From the NCBI RefSeq assembly GCF_009498525.1, contig NZ_QSNT01000001.1:1263083-1327082 (forward strand): DNA of 64,000 nt, read 5' to 3'. A program made the position numbers and the translations under genes. Positions 63,230 through 64,000 of this stretch are shown one piece after another. The first letter of the stretch is position 1. The number at the start of each line of letters is the position of its first letter. The notes beneath the pieces were generated by a model. That model saw only the letters and a list, made by a program, of their open reading frames with translations. It was not told the DNA's origin and did no database searches. The stretch comes from Rhizobium sp. ICMP 5592 (GTDB lineage: Bacteria; Pseudomonadota; Alphaproteobacteria; Rhizobiales; Rhizobiaceae).

Positions 63230-64000
63230 GGGCGGTCCGCACGTCTGTTATGTCGCCCGAACAAGAAGGTGAGGTAGGGGTATGCGGTCTGCACCGCCAT
63301 CACGAGAATGAGGATGAGGCCCCAGATGGCGGTCGTCAGATAGGGGCTGATGCCGAGCTGGTTGAAGCCCGAGGAGATAATTTGCAGGATCGCGAGCGCG
63401 ATCATCAGGCCGGAGACCTTGCCGAAGCCCCCGAAGGGATCGACGCCGCCAAGTACGGCTGCAAGGATGGTCACGAGCAGGTAGGACTGCGAATAGTCGG
63501 CGCTTGCCGAGTTGAAGACGGCAAGCGAGACGGCTGCGGCGACGAAGCACAGGACGCTCGACATGGTATAGACGCCGACCAGAACCCGCCTCGTATCGAT
63601 CGCCGAAAAACGGGCGGCTTCCATATTCGAGCCGATCATGGCGCAGCTGATGCCGAACGGCGTCTTGCGAAGAATGATGCCGACAATCACGGCGACGATG
63701 ACCAAGAGGATGAATGTCACCGGTATCCCCACGATCGCCGAATTGCCGACGATCGAATAGGATTGCGGAAAGCCGGAAAGGGCCTCGCCGCGCGTCATGT
63801 AGATGCTGATCCCGTCGATCAGCGATTTCGTGCCGAGCGTGACGAGGATGGGATGCACGCCGGTATAGGCGACGATCGTGCCGGTCACAACGCCGATCAC
63901 GAGCGCGAGAAGCAGACCGGCCAGAAGCGCCAGGAGGATGACGCCGAGGACTTGCGCCGAAGACGAATCCGCCGTCGTCATGCTGCGCATGATCCAGGCC
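63226..64000 (-). CDS. Ribose-type ABC transporter permease, 5' end beyond the window
   Basis: The frame ends at a stop at 63226 and stays open to position 64000, so the N-terminal end is missing. The visible 258 or so residues have six to seven membrane segments and the BPD_transp_2 stretch GTIVAYTGVHPILVTLGTKSLIDGISIYMTRG, with a late LAAVLGGVDPFGGFGKVSGL typical of RbsC-like permeases. An ATG at 63990 could be read as a start but would lack the first segments, and it is not preceded by a good ribosome site. It probably imports the sugar used by the kinase and aldolase. Confidence 0.88.
   Translation of the reverse strand, partial: AWIMRSMTTADSSSAQVLGVILLALLAGLLLALVIGVVTGTIVAYTGVHPILVTLGTKSLIDGISIYMTRGEALSGFPQSYSIVGNSAIVGIPVTFILLVIVAVIVGIILRKTPFGISCAMIGSNMEAARFSAIDTRRVLVGVYTMSSVLCFVAAAVSLAVFNSASADYSQSYLLVTILAAVLGGVDPFGGFGKVSGLMIALAILQIISSGFNQLGISPYLTTAIWGLILILVMAVQTAYPYLTFLFGRHNRRADRP

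Overview
The window reads as a catabolic and transport region from an alphaproteobacterium of the Rhizobiales, most likely Rhizobium or Agrobacterium. It is GC-rich and densely coded. The pca genes lie in the order pcaDCHGB next to a LysR-type pcaQ, pobR is AraC-type, and there are an Agrobacterium-type uronate dehydrogenase and many ABC transporters. I found no tRNA, rRNA, CRISPR array, insertion sequence, integrase or replication origin, so chromosome, chromid and megaplasmid cannot be told apart.

Region 1 (1-12351) is a complete 4-hydroxybenzoate/protocatechuate island. It has a branched-chain-type ABC importer (permease cut by the window edge, plus binding protein, probably PcaN and PcaM), pcaBGHCD on the minus strand, divergent pcaQ, pobA with divergent pobR, pcaR, and pcaIJF on the plus strand ending in a strong terminator. 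PobA makes protocatechuate, PcaGH opens the ring, PcaB/C/D give 3-oxoadipate, and PcaIJ/F yield succinyl-CoA and acetyl-CoA. Inverted repeats that fit PcaQ and PcaR sites lie in the expected intergenic regions.

Region 2 (12444-21362) holds housekeeping and stress-type genes: an SDR, a stand-alone LigD-type polymerase, an ICMT-like membrane protein, a GST, three small proteins, a cardiolipin synthase, an endonuclease/exonuclease/phosphatase-fold protein, a histidine phosphatase and uronate dehydrogenase. Region 3 (21377-25193) is a sulfate ABC importer. Region 4 (25355-34221) is a kdp potassium-uptake operon with kdpF, kdpA, kdpB, kdpC, kdpD, kdpE and a PtsN-like gene. It also has two very small membrane-protein ORFs, one before kdpF and one between kdpA and kdpB.

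Region 5 (35004-43554) is an arabinan-type sugar operon: an ArsR-fold regulator with a large extra domain, a GH51 arabinofuranosidase and a complete oligopeptide-family ABC importer. Region 6 (43634-49287) carries an SnoaL-like secreted protein and a four-gene phosphorelay whose genes overlap by a few bases. Region 7 (49448-55747) is an L-threonate catabolic operon (otnC, otnK, otnI, ltnD, MFS) with a divergent LacI regulator and three near-identical palindromic operators between them. Region 8 (55996-60349) is an amino-acid-type ABC importer with a RidA protein and an IclR regulator. Region 9 (60483-64000) has an exported protein of unknown role and a sugar cluster (class II aldolase, FGGY kinase, ribose-type permease) that runs off the window.

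Most of the window is recognisable metabolism. The less described parts are the tiny kdp proteins, the palindromic control regions, the hairpins placed after binding-protein genes, and the ArsR regulator with a cysteine cluster.
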